Shown here one piece after another: positions 5,153 to 14,448 of a DNA stretch of 15,777 bases. The notes beneath the pieces are model-generated. The model searched no databases, was not told the DNA's origin, and was given only the letters and a program-made list of their open reading frames with translations. The position numbers and the translations under genes are program-made. The DNA is from an uncultured Anaplasmataceae bacterium (GTDB taxonomy: Bacteria > Pseudomonadota > Alphaproteobacteria > Rickettsiales > CAIPFW01): positions 1 through 15,777 of the forward strand of contig CAIPFW010000074.1 of NCBI GenBank assembly GCA_903864455.1, written 5' to 3'. Position 1 is the first letter of the stretch. Each line of letters begins with the position of its first letter.

Positions 5153-8100
5153 ATGATTTTTAAATTTAATAGTATTCTATTTAATGTTATGAAAAGTGAA
5201 CTTGATTGCTCACAAAATGAGTACTCTGTTTGCGATTCTTTGTTTAATGATATTAAACTTGGTGCTGATTTTGCATACAATGATGGTGTGAAATTGTCAT
5301 CTATGATTGAAAATCAAAAGCAATCTTACATGAATTTTCTTCGTGGAATTAGCTCTTTATTTGAAAATTATTTTCCAATTTCAAATCATAACAATACTCT
5401 TAAATTAGAATTTTTAGATTATATGATTGAAAAATCTAAAATGACTGAGGATATTTGTATAGATTATTCGATTACTTCATCAGTTCTTTTGAAGGTGAAG
5501 CTTCGATTAACTATCAGTGAAGAGGTTGTTGGTGAGGATGAGAAAGTTAATTTAATAGTAAAGGAAGTAAAGGAGCAGTGGATTTTTTTCGCCGATGTTC
5601 CATTGATGAGTAACGATAGTTCGTTTTTGATTAATGGATGTAAGTACGTTGTGATTTCACAAATGCACAGATCTCCTGGTGTGTTTTTTGATCATGATAG
5701 CGGGAAAAATCATAGCAATGGTAAGTATTTATATTCTGCATCTTTGATTCCATCGAGGGGTTCATGGTTAGACTTAGAGTTTGACCCGAAAGATGTAATT
5801 TACTTCAGAGTTGACAAGAAGCGGAAAATCCCTGTGCCAACTCTACTTAGAGCTTGTGGTTTGTCGAAAAAAGAAATTTTAGATAATTTCTATAAAGAAT
5901 TTAGCTGTAATTTAAGTTACGCTGCTGGGCTTTTCGGTGAAAATGAAGCGAATGATTATATAATTTTAAATTTTAATGAGTCTGTTTTCTCTGAAACAAA
6001 ATTAAATTTCGATCTTTTGAATACAAAAAATTCAGACGATGTATTGCTTTCAACGGGTTTGCGTTTCGATAAACGGCAAATGAAAAAAGCGAAAGAGTAT
6101 TTAAATGAGAATGGAGACGGGCAGTTTTTAGTTAAGATTGACAAAATTAACGGAATGGCATTGTCACGTGATGTTCTTGTTGGTGAAATAAAAGTAGCTT
6201 CTTGTGGAGATGCAGTTACATATGAAATTTTAAACAGATGTAAATCGCTCGGAGTGAATGAACTGCATTTCTATTTAATTGATTACTATCAATACAATCC
6301 TTATATTTTGGATAGTGTTCGAATCGATAAAAATACTTCAACTGAGAGGGCATTGATTGAAATTTGTCGAATTTTCCGTGGAAGTGATACGAATATAGAT
6401 TTTGGTGTTGCGAGCGATATATTTAAAAATATATTTTTTCTCCCTGAGAAATATGATTTATCAATTGTAGGTAGAATAAAATTAAATGATAAGCTTGGAT
6501 TTGATAAAAATGATGAAAGTACAGTTTTAAGTACAGGTGATATCATAGGAATCATTAAGGAGTTAATAAAAGTAAAGGACGGCTTTTCGGAAATAGATGA
6601 TATTGATCATTTAAGTAACAGAAGGGTGAGGTCAATTGGTGAGTTGGTTGAGAATCAGGTAAAATCAGCATTGGTGAAATTAGTAAAAAATGCTGTCGAC
6701 AAGATATCTTCATCTGAGATTGAAGGTTTAACACCATATGATTTGGTTTATTCGAAGTTTGTTTCTTCAGCGATTCGTGAGTTTTTTACTTTATCGCAAT
6801 TTTCTCAGTTTATGGATCAGACAAATCCACTCTCTGAAATAGCTCACAAAAGACGTATTTCAGCGCTAGGTATAGGTGGATTGAATAGGGATAGAGCTGG
6901 GTTTGAGGTTCGTGACGTTCATTTTACTCATTATGGTCGCATATGTCCGATTGAGACACCAGAAGGCGCAAACATTGGTTTGATTAATAGCTTGGCCGTT
7001 TACTCCAAAATAGATGAGCATGGCTTCATCAGAACTCCGTATAGACGTGTTGAAAAAGGAGTTGTGACGGATAAAGTTGATTATTTGGTTGCTTCCGAGG
7101 AATTTGGTAAAAATATTGCCGAAATAAATTCGCAAATAGATCATGAAAAAAGATTGATAGGTGATAAAGTAAATTGCCGATGCTATGGTGAGTTCGTAGC
7201 GGTGGCGGCAGAGGATGTAAATTATATAGATATTTCTTCGAAGCAAATAGTGTCTGTAGCTACATCTTTGATTCCATTTTTGGATAATGATGAGGCGGGA
7301 AGGGCGTTGATGGGTGCAAATATGCAACGACAAGCAGTTCCTTTGTTAAAGCCAAGATCTCCAATTGTTGGAACTGGGATGGAGGGGGTCACAGCTTTTA
7401 ATTCTGGGACGACTTTAATTTCAAGAAAAGATGGTGTTGTGCGATACGTTGACGCAAAAACTATAATCATTGAATACGATGAATCCGAAGAGGACGATAG
7501 CTTTGATGACAGTGGTTTGTTATTGCAGAAGATTGAAGTTTTTCATTTGAAAAAGAATAGAAAATCAAACTTTAATACATGTATCAATCAAAATCCAACT
7601 GTGAAATTGAATCAAAGAGTATCAAAAGGTCAGATGATATCTGATGGATTTGCAACTAAAGATGGAAAACTGGCTTTAGGAGATAATATATTGGTAGCAT
7701 TTTTATCTTGGAATGGATATAATTTTGAAGATTCGATTATAATTTCTGAGCGCATTATACGTGAAGATGTTTTCACTTCAGTTCATTTGGAGGAGTTTGA
7801 ATGCGTAGTTCGTGATACACGATTAGGTGAAGAAAGAATTACAAGAGATATTCAAAATGTTTCCGAAGACGTTTTAGCAAAATTAGATGAAAACGGATTG
7901 ATATCTATTGGAACCGAAATTCGCCCTGGAGATATTTTAGTTGGAAAAGTGATGCCGAAGGGTGACGTGAGCACAACGCCTGAAGAAAAATTATTGAGAG
8001 CAGTTTTTGGTGAGAGCACTATCGACGTTGCCGATGCTTCGCTTTATGTTCCACCAGGGGTTACAGGTGTAGTTGCGGACATCAAGATTCTATCAAGACG

Positions 8101-9364
8101 TGGATTGCAAAAGGATTATATTTCCACAATGAATGATAGAAAAGTTATAGATTCTATTTTGGCTGAGATGGCTACGATGAAGTCTATAGTATTTGGCAAT
8201 CTTAAAAATGCTTTGTTGTCAAAGTATGAAGGGGTGAAGGTGAAATCTATCTCGAAAGCTTATGATAATTTGATTGGTCAAAAATTGACTAAGCAATTAT
8301 TAGATGATATAAAAGATGAAGATCTGCAGTCAATTCTTTTAGAAAAAGTCAAAATTGATGAAATAAAGAAAGAATGTGCTTCGGCTCTGACTCAGATAGA
8401 GAAGAAATACATGGATATGATTAATGACGTGACGGAGGTATTTGGAGTGGAGTTGCCTCACGGAGTATTGAAGATTGTAAAAGTCATTATCGCAACGAAA
8501 TCGAAATTACAACCTGGGGATAAAATGTCTGGTCGACACGGAAATAAAGGGGTTGTATCAATAGTTGCACCAATCGAGGATATGCCGTATCTAGAGGATG
8601 GAACGCCGATTGATATCGTTTTGAGTCCTCTTGGTATACCATCTCGTATGAACATTGGTCAGGTTCTTGAAGTTCATCTAGGACTGGCGATTTTCATGCT
8701 CAACAGAAAATTGAAAGATTTAATAAAGAAAAAAGGAGATGGTTGGGTAGAAAAAACGAAAAATCTATTGAATCAAATTTATCATAGGCAGCCTGAAGTA
8801 ATAGCTCAAATCAAAACGATGAACGAAGATGAGCTCATTGAATTTGGAGATTTGCTGGATAAAAAAGTAAATGCGGTATCCATTCCTGTGTTTAGTGGGA
8901 CAAAAGATGAGGAGATTTCAGATTTGCTGAAGTTAGCTGATTGCGATGTTTCCGGTCAATGCGATTTATACGATGGAATTTCTGGAGAAAAGATTCACCG
9001 AAAAGTAACGGTCGGCGTGATGTATTTGCTTAAATTACACCATTTAGTTGATAATAAAATACATGCACGGTCTATAGGGCCTTATAGCTTGGTAACTCAG
9101 CAACCATTAGGTGGTCGTTCGCATTTTGGTGGTCAAAGATTTGGGGAGATGGAGTGTTGGGCGCTTCAAGCATATGGGGCAGCTTATACATTGCAAGAAA
9201 TGTTAACTGTGAAGTCTGATGACGTGATGGGGCGTGTCGCTATGTATGATGCGATCATTAAAGGTGAAAATATTACAAATTATGGAATCCCTGAGTCTTT
9301 CAATGTGATAGTAAAAGAGTTAATGGCTCTTTGTATTAATGTTGAGTTTGTTGATAGTAAATAG
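5153..9364 (+). CDS. rpoB: DNA-directed RNA polymerase subunit beta
   Basis: Beta is one of the two large catalytic subunits of RNA polymerase and contains the rifampicin pocket. There are 1403 residues, slightly longer than the usual ~1340-1390. Conserved blocks in order are NQKQSYMNFL (near 54-63), the IDHLSNRRVRS block (484-494; family DHLGNRRVR, so Gly to Ser at 488), the rifampicin cluster from F544 to L577, RICPIETPEGANIGLI, the active-site block GDKMSGRHGNKG with lysines K1124 and K1132, and the C-terminal GGQRFGEMECWALQAYGAAY clamp segment. In the rifampicin cluster the main contacts (Q552, F553, D555, H565, R568, S570) are kept. The start is ambiguous: 5153 or M13 at 5189, neither with a ribosome binding site. 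It ends in TAG, 17 bases before rpoC. Confidence 0.99.
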   Translation: MIFKFNSILFNVMKSELDCSQNEYSVCDSLFNDIKLGADFAYNDGVKLSSMIENQKQSYMNFLRGISSLFENYFPISNHNNTLKLEFLDYMIEKSKMTEDICIDYSITSSVLLKVKLRLTISEEVVGEDEKVNLIVKEVKEQWIFFADVPLMSNDSSFLINGCKYVVISQMHRSPGVFFDHDSGKNHSNGKYLYSASLIPSRGSWLDLEFDPKDVIYFRVDKKRKIPVPTLLRACGLSKKEILDNFYKEFSCNLSYAAGLFGENEANDYIILNFNESVFSETKLNFDLLNTKNSDDVLLSTGLRFDKRQMKKAKEYLNENGDGQFLVKIDKINGMALSRDVLVGEIKVASCGDAVTYEILNRCKSLGVNELHFYLIDYYQYNPYILDSVRIDKNTSTERALIEICRIFRGSDTNIDFGVASDIFKNIFFLPEKYDLSIVGRIKLNDKLGFDKNDESTVLSTGDIIGIIKELIKVKDGFSEIDDIDHLSNRRVRSIGELVENQVKSALVKLVKNAVDKISSSEIEGLTPYDLVYSKFVSSAIREFFTLSQFSQFMDQTNPLSEIAHKRRISALGIGGLNRDRAGFEVRDVHFTHYGRICPIETPEGANIGLINSLAVYSKIDEHGFIRTPYRRVEKGVVTDKVDYLVASEEFGKNIAEINSQIDHEKRLIGDKVNCRCYGEFVAVAAEDVNYIDISSKQIVSVATSLIPFLDNDEAGRALMGANMQRQAVPLLKPRSPIVGTGMEGVTAFNSGTTLISRKDGVVRYVDAKTIIIEYDESEEDDSFDDSGLLLQKIEVFHLKKNRKSNFNTCINQNPTVKLNQRVSKGQMISDGFATKDGKLALGDNILVAFLSWNGYNFEDSIIISERIIREDVFTSVHLEEFECVVRDTRLGEERITRDIQNVSEDVLAKLDENGLISIGTEIRPGDILVGKVMPKGDVSTTPEEKLLRAVFGESTIDVADASLYVPPGVTGVVADIKILSRRGLQKDYISTMNDRKVIDSILAEMATMKSIVFGNLKNALLSKYEGVKVKSISKAYDNLIGQKLTKQLLDDIKDEDLQSILLEKVKIDEIKKECASALTQIEKKYMDMINDVTEVFGVELPHGVLKIVKVIIATKSKLQPGDKMSGRHGNKGVVSIVAPIEDMPYLEDGTPIDIVLSPLGIPSRMNIGQVLEVHLGLAIFMLNRKLKDLIKKKGDGWVEKTKNLLNQIYHRQPEVIAQIKTMNEDELIEFGDLLDKKVNAVSIPVFSGTKDEEISDLLKLADCDVSGQCDLYDGISGEKIHRKVTVGVMYLLKLHHLVDNKIHARSIGPYSLVTQQPLGGRSHFGGQRFGEMECWALQAYGAAYTLQEMLTVKSDDVMGRVAMYDAIIKGENITNYGIPESFNVIVKELMALCINVEFVDSK

Positions 9365-9381
9365 TTTTTGGTTCAAAAAAT

Positions 9382-12300
9382 ATGAATTTTCGTTCTTTTG
9401 CAAAAAATCCTTCATCTGTGAACTCATTTGACGGGATTAGAGTATCTTTAATTAGCCCAGAAGATATCGTAAAAAAATCTCATGGTGAAATTAGAAAGCC
9501 TGAAACGATAAATTATCGAACATTCAAGCCCGAAAAAGATGGCCTTTTTTGTCAAAAGATTTTTGGTCCAGTGAATAACAATGAGTGCGCTTGCGGAAAA
9601 TATAAAAGAAATAATAAATACAGAGGCATTGTATGCGAAAAGTGTGGCGTAGAAGTTACTGATTCTTTCGTTCGTCGTTCTAGAATTGGTCATATTACCC
9701 TGGCTTGCCCTGTAGTGCATATATGGTTTTTGAAATCGATGCCATCACGAATTTCGATTTTACTTGATATGCAATTGCGTGAAATCGAGATGATTTTATA
9801 CAATAATTTATACGTTGTGATTGAACCGGGAAAAACCGAATTGGAGAGAGGTGCTTTGGTCGAAGAAGACGAATACAATCAATTAGCCGAAGAGAACATA
9901 GGTTATGGATTTGTAGCAATGACGGGGGCAGATGCGATTCACAAGATGTTGAGTAGTATGGATTTGCGCGAATTAAGTGCAACATTGCGATTGGAATTAG
10001 CTGATACAAATTCAGAAATTAAAAAGAAAAAGATAGTAAGAAGATTGAGACTGGTTGAAGATTTCGTGGAATCAAAAAATAGACCTGAGTGGATGGTTGT
10101 GAATGTGATTCCTGTTTTACCACCGGATTTGAGACCGTTAGTGATGCTTGAAGCTGGTCGTTTTGCATCTTCAGATTTGAATGATTTATACAGAATGTTG
10201 ATAAATCGTAACAATAGATTGAAAAAATTGATTGCATTATCCGCTCCAGAAATTATCATTCGAAATGAAAAAAGAATGTTGCAAGAGGCTGTGGATTCTT
10301 TCTTTGATAATAGTAGGAGGGGTAAGTCTGCAAAATCTACAGGAAAAAATAAGCGTTTGTTGAAATCATTAAGCGATGGTTTAAAAGGAAAGCAAGGGCG
10401 ATTTAGACAAAATCTTTTGGGTAAAAGGGTTGATTATTCTGGTCGTTCTGTAATTGTTGTGGGTCCACACTTAAAATTACATCAGTGCGGATTGCCAAAA
10501 AAAATAGCTGTTGAGCTTTTCAAACCCTATCTATATAGATTAGTTGAGCTTTATGGAATGGCGCCGACTTTACGTGGTGCGAAGAGGTATATTGAGCAGG
10601 ATGACAGACCGGAAATTGTTGATTTGCTGCAAGAGATTGTAAAAAATCACCCAGTTCTTTTGAATCGTGCTCCTACATTGCATAGATTAGGTATTCAAGC
10701 TTTTGAAATTGTTTTGATTGATGGAAAAGCGATACAGCTTCACCCCCTCACTTGTACGGCATTTAATGCAGATTTCGATGGCGATCAAATGGCGGTTCAC
10801 GTCCCATTGTCGATAGAGGCTCAACTTGAGTGCTATATTTTGATGCTCTCAAGTCATAATTTACTAAGCCCATCAAATGGAAAACCTATAGTGATGCCAA
10901 GTAAAGATATGGTTTTGGGTTGCTATTATTTGACATTGATGGAAGAAGATGAGAATTTTGCAATCAATCATCACAATTATTCATCTATCACTGAAATTAA
11001 TCATGCTGTTTTGAATGGAGCTATTTCATTGCATAAAAAAATTAATTTTAGAATCAAAGATTCGACAGGTGCGATTGAAGATTTCGTTACAACTCCAGGG
11101 CGTGTGATTTTATTTGATGCGTTGAAAGGAAAGGTGCCGTTCGCAATGGCGAATTTAGTTTTGAATAATAAAACTTTAGGCGAGCTCGTAAGTTATATAT
11201 ATAAAAATTGTAGCAAAAAAGATTCCGCTGAATGTGTGAACGAGATAAAAAGCATAGGTTTCAAATATTCGACGCTCTCTGGAATTTCGTGTAGTAAGAA
11301 TGACATGGTTATTCCTATGGAAAAGACGGAATTAGTGAATAAATCTTTTAAAGAAGTTGAGCGTTTTGAGCAACAATTTCAAGATGGTTTGATTACTGCT
11401 GATGAAAAAAAGAATAAGATAATTGACTGTTGGACGAAATGTGGTGATTCAGTTTTCTCAGCGATGATGTCAGGAATTTCAAAGCCAGTCAACGATAACG
11501 GCACGATAAAAGATATGAGAGATTTGAACTCTATTTATATTATGGCGAATTCAGGTGCTCGTGGTTCTCCAGCTCAGATTAGGCAGTTTGCAGGTATGAG
11601 GGGCTTGATGTATAAGCCATCAGGGGAGATTATTGAGAGGCCAATTGTATCGAATTTTAGAGAAGGTTTAACAGTTTTTGAATACTTCATCTCAACTCAT
11701 GGTGCAAGAAAAGGTTTGTCTGATACGGCATTAAAAACTGCAAATTCAGGTTATCTGACTCGTCGTCTTGTTGATGTAGCGATGGACTGTATAGTTTCTG
11801 AATACGATTGTGGTACGCAGGAGGGTATCACGATTTCATCTTTAGTTGAGGGGAATGAGGTTATAGATGAGTTTAGAGATGCGATAATTGGTAGAATTAT
11901 AGCAGGTGATTTGATTCATCCAATAAATGGTGAGCTGATTTTAACTGATGGCTCAATGATAGATGAGTCAAATGTTGGAAAAATTTGTGAAATATTCGAC
12001 AATGTAAAAATAAGATCTCCTATCACTTGCGGTCTTGACCACAATATTTGCGTGAAATGTTATGGCCGTGATTTAGCAACAGGATATATGGCAACGATTG
12101 GTGATGCGGTTGGAATTGTAGCTGCACAATCAATTGGTGAGCCGGGAACGCAGTTAACAATGAGAACGTTCCACGTTGGTGGTGCGGCGAGTGGTGGATC
12201 TGAGAGTTCATCGATTGAAGCGGCGGTTGACGGGGTGGTGAAATTATTGAATGTGAACGCTGTAATAAACGGTGAAGGTGATAGCATTGTGATTAGTAAG

Positions 12301-13629
12301 ATAGCTGAGGTGATTATTTATGATGCAAATAAAAAAATGCGCGCTCGTCATAAAATACCTCATGGTTCGAAGATTTTTGTTGTCGATGGTCTGAATGTAG
12401 CGAAAGGAACGATGATTGCATCTTGGGATTCATATAGTTTACCAGTGATTGCTGATGTTGAAGGGTATATAAAATATCACGATTTGGAGATTGGCATATC
12501 TTATGATGAGGTGGTGGACGAGGTAACGCTTGTAACGAATAGAATTATAACCGACTGGAGACAAAAGGCTCGTAATAGCGATATAAAGCCAGCTTTATTG
12601 CTTTGTGATAAAAAAGGTGACCCATTGAGATTGCCAAATGGTATGACAGCGATTTATTATTTACCAGTTGGAACGGTTTTAAAAGTGCAAAACGGAGAGA
12701 AAGTTGCCGTTGGTGACGTGATATCTTCGATGCCTAAGGAATCATCAAAAGCTCGTGATATCACAGGTGGTTTGCCAAGAATTATTGAAATTTTTGAAGC
12801 TAGAAAGCCAAAAGACATGGCTGTTATCAGTGAAATTGATGGTAATATTGAGTTTGGAAAAGATTATAAGGCGAAAAGATTGATTCTCGTGCGTAACCCT
12901 GAAGACCCTGAGTTAGTGAGAGAATATTTTGTTCCAAAAGGACAGCATATGATTGTAAATGAGGGTGATTTTGTTAAAACGGGTGATTTGATTGTTGATG
13001 GTGCGTTGAACCCACATGATGTCTTGAACGTGATGGGGTTGGATGGTATCGCTCGATATATTATTAATGAAATTCAAAAAGTTTACCGCGCTCAGGGTGT
13101 AGTAATTAATAATAAGCATATTGAGATTATCTTAAAGCAGATGCTTCACAAAGTTGAAATTGTTGATCCAGGCGACAGTTTGTATCTTTATGGAGAGCAG
13201 ATTGAGATGGCGAAATATAAAAAGCTTGTTGAGGATTATGCTGTTGAAGATAAAATTCCACCAAAAGTATTCCGTGTGTTGCAAGGGATTACAAGGTCGA
13301 GTCTTGATACAGAGTCGTTTATATCAGCTGCTTATTTCCAAGAGACGATACGAGTTTTGATAGATGCATCGATTCTTGGTAAAGTTGATAAACTTGATGG
13401 ATTGAAGGAGAACGTGATAGTAGGGCGTTTGATACCTGCAGGAACGGGTCTTCACATGAGAAAAAAGAAAAGCATGGTAATGGCTGAGCTAGAGTCGAAA
13501 AGTGTTGAAGAGACGAAGATTCAAGATGGAATTATCATGCATGAAGATTTGCCGATTATCGAGAGCAATGAGATTGTTCATTTGGTTGACAATGCAAATC
13601 CAAATATAGAAAATAGTTTGAACGGCTAG
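9382..13629 (+). CDS. rpoC: DNA-directed RNA polymerase subunit beta'
   Basis: Beta' carries the catalytic magnesium site. There are 1415 residues, about the usual length. Zinc site 1 is C69, C71, C85 and C88. The clamp/rudder region has GKRVDYSGRSVIVVGP. The catalytic motif NADFDGDQMAVH has D464, D466 and D468. The bridge helix and F-loop region includes SGARGSPAQIRQFAGMRG and HGARKGLSDTALKTANSGYL. Zinc site 2 is C810, C883, C890 and C893. The trigger loop QLTMRTFHVGGAA has M927, R928 and H931. The C-terminus has ATESFISAA-like (TESFISAAYFQET) and GRLIPAGTG. Every catalytic element looks intact. It ends in TAG and is not followed by rpsL–rpsG as in most proteobacteria. Confidence 0.99.
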   Translation: MNFRSFAKNPSSVNSFDGIRVSLISPEDIVKKSHGEIRKPETINYRTFKPEKDGLFCQKIFGPVNNNECACGKYKRNNKYRGIVCEKCGVEVTDSFVRRSRIGHITLACPVVHIWFLKSMPSRISILLDMQLREIEMILYNNLYVVIEPGKTELERGALVEEDEYNQLAEENIGYGFVAMTGADAIHKMLSSMDLRELSATLRLELADTNSEIKKKKIVRRLRLVEDFVESKNRPEWMVVNVIPVLPPDLRPLVMLEAGRFASSDLNDLYRMLINRNNRLKKLIALSAPEIIIRNEKRMLQEAVDSFFDNSRRGKSAKSTGKNKRLLKSLSDGLKGKQGRFRQNLLGKRVDYSGRSVIVVGPHLKLHQCGLPKKIAVELFKPYLYRLVELYGMAPTLRGAKRYIEQDDRPEIVDLLQEIVKNHPVLLNRAPTLHRLGIQAFEIVLIDGKAIQLHPLTCTAFNADFDGDQMAVHVPLSIEAQLECYILMLSSHNLLSPSNGKPIVMPSKDMVLGCYYLTLMEEDENFAINHHNYSSITEINHAVLNGAISLHKKINFRIKDSTGAIEDFVTTPGRVILFDALKGKVPFAMANLVLNNKTLGELVSYIYKNCSKKDSAECVNEIKSIGFKYSTLSGISCSKNDMVIPMEKTELVNKSFKEVERFEQQFQDGLITADEKKNKIIDCWTKCGDSVFSAMMSGISKPVNDNGTIKDMRDLNSIYIMANSGARGSPAQIRQFAGMRGLMYKPSGEIIERPIVSNFREGLTVFEYFISTHGARKGLSDTALKTANSGYLTRRLVDVAMDCIVSEYDCGTQEGITISSLVEGNEVIDEFRDAIIGRIIAGDLIHPINGELILTDGSMIDESNVGKICEIFDNVKIRSPITCGLDHNICVKCYGRDLATGYMATIGDAVGIVAAQSIGEPGTQLTMRTFHVGGAASGGSESSSIEAAVDGVVKLLNVNAVINGEGDSIVISKIAEVIIYDANKKMRARHKIPHGSKIFVVDGLNVAKGTMIASWDSYSLPVIADVEGYIKYHDLEIGISYDEVVDEVTLVTNRIITDWRQKARNSDIKPALLLCDKKGDPLRLPNGMTAIYYLPVGTVLKVQNGEKVAVGDVISSMPKESSKARDITGGLPRIIEIFEARKPKDMAVISEIDGNIEFGKDYKAKRLILVRNPEDPELVREYFVPKGQHMIVNEGDFVKTGDLIVDGALNPHDVLNVMGLDGIARYIINEIQKVYRAQGVVINNKHIEIILKQMLHKVEIVDPGDSLYLYGEQIEMAKYKKLVEDYAVEDKIPPKVFRVLQGITRSSLDTESFISAAYFQETIRVLIDASILGKVDKLDGLKENVIVGRLIPAGTGLHMRKKKSMVMAELESKSVEETKIQDGIIMHEDLPIIESNEIVHLVDNANPNIENSLNG

Positions 13630-13666
13630 AAATTTTATATTTCCGGATTCGTATTCGAACTTATTT

Positions 13667-13689
13667 AAAGTCAAACTCATCTTGATTTT
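13667..13689 (+). terminator. Weak candidate terminator hairpin after rpoC
   Basis: AAAGTCAA (13667-13674) can pair with TTGATTTT (13682-13689), with one G-U pair and a seven-base loop, and a short T run continues on the 3' side. The stem has few G-C pairs, so it would be a poor intrinsic terminator. It lies 37 bases after the rpoC stop, the expected place for the end of the polymerase transcript. It overlaps the candidate promoter listed next; both cannot be relied on. Confidence 0.25.
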
Positions 13690-13709
13690 TCTCAATGAAA
13701 TGCTAAGAT
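13682..13709 (+). promoter_or_regulatory. Candidate promoter for the tlpA-like gene and ftsY
   Basis: TTGATT (13682-13687) and TAAGAT (13704-13709) are separated by 16 bases, with the GTG start of the next gene 28 bases downstream. Each box matches consensus at about four of six positions. It sits in the 108-base gap after rpoC, the largest gap in the window, where a new transcription unit would be expected. Confidence 0.3.
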
Positions 13710-13737
13710 GAAGCAATATGTATAAAATTCTCGTATT

Positions 13738-14448
13738 GTGAAATTTTTTCAAATTGTTTTTTTTATTATTTTATTTTTTCAAATCAACGCTCATGCGAAT
13801 AATGTTTTTGAAAAAGATTTTCAAAATAATGATTATGAAAGTTTGATAACATGTAAATCTGATGAGCTTTTTAAAATCAAAAAGTTTATTTCTTTTGAAA
13901 ATCGAGAAGTTTATCAAGAGCACACGATAGAGAATTTTGATAAAAAAATTGTGATTCTATATTTCTGGTCTACGATTTATCAATCTCTGGATGAAGAGCT
14001 AAAAGATATTAATAATTTAGCGATTTATTTGAAGGAGCAAAAAATAAATGATATCGTTATTTTACCAATATACACAACCTATGATGATAGACTGGCTCTT
14101 TTAGATCATCAAAGTCAGGATTTTAAAAATGAAATGCGAGACGCATATAATTTAATTAAAAATAAATACGATGAGTATGATATCAAGAATCTTACAGTAA
14201 ATGCTGATGTGGATCAATATTTCAGCTCATTGAGAGGGGAGGGTGATAATTTTGATGATTGCGATTATGAAAATTTGACGAATTTGCAAGGTCATCGGGG
14301 TATTTTGCCTGCAATATTTATAATCGATAAGGATGGAAAGCAAGTTGGAAAATATTTGAAATCCTTGACGAACACGTCGAACGATTCGAAATGGAATTCA
14401 AAAGAAATGCATAGTTATTTGAGGTCTTTAAGGGGAAATAATTCATGA
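13738..14448 (+). CDS. Secreted TlpA-like thioredoxin-fold protein lacking the CXXC site
   Basis: There are 236 residues, begun by GTG; this start gives an immediate signal peptide (KFF, then hydrophobic residues 6-16, then AHA cut site near 20), so the protein should be periplasmic or anchored to the inner membrane. The fold is recognised from IVILYFWSTIYQSLDEEL (71-88), the counterpart of the TlpA/ResA block FWATWCPPCRxEL. It is also recognised from GHRGILPAIFIIDKDGKQVG (185-204), with the cis-proline P191 and the IDxDG strand-turn typical of TlpA. The redox CPPC is replaced by YQSL (81-84), so classical disulfide exchange is not possible. Only two cysteines remain, C39 and C175, far from that site. 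A long charged insert (about 105-180) separates the two halves. Its last codon overlaps the ftsY start as ATGA, suggesting coupled translation. The fold call is good; the function is unknown. Confidence 0.82.
   Translation: MKFFQIVFFIILFFQINAHANNVFEKDFQNNDYESLITCKSDELFKIKKFISFENREVYQEHTIENFDKKIVILYFWSTIYQSLDEELKDINNLAIYLKEQKINDIVILPIYTTYDDRLALLDHQSQDFKNEMRDAYNLIKNKYDEYDIKNLTVNADVDQYFSSLRGEGDNFDDCDYENLTNLQGHRGILPAIFIIDKDGKQVGKYLKSLTNTSNDSKWNSKEMHSYLRSLRGNNS
14430..14435 (+). promoter_or_regulatory. ftsY ribosome binding site AAGGGG
   Basis: AAGGGG lies inside the end of the upstream gene, nine bases before the ATG at 14445. It fixes the ftsY start and implies that ribosomes can load there directly as well as by the ATGA overlap. 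The surrounding 14 bases (14427-14440) recur exactly, inverted, before the - strand gene at the right edge. Confidence 0.7.

Noticed and set aside
6866..7333. 155-residue open frame on the - strand inside rpoB
   Set aside because: It is antisense to the rifampicin-region coding sequence. The composition (His/Ile/Tyr-rich) is what reversed conserved codons give, with no independent signal for translation.
13154..13360. 68-residue + strand frame inside the 3' part of rpoC
   Set aside because: It overlaps conserved beta' C-terminal sequence in another frame and has no ribosome binding site; chance.
13648..13659. TTCG–TATT–CGAA palindrome after rpoC as a terminator
   Set aside because: The stem is only four base pairs with no extension and no following T run.
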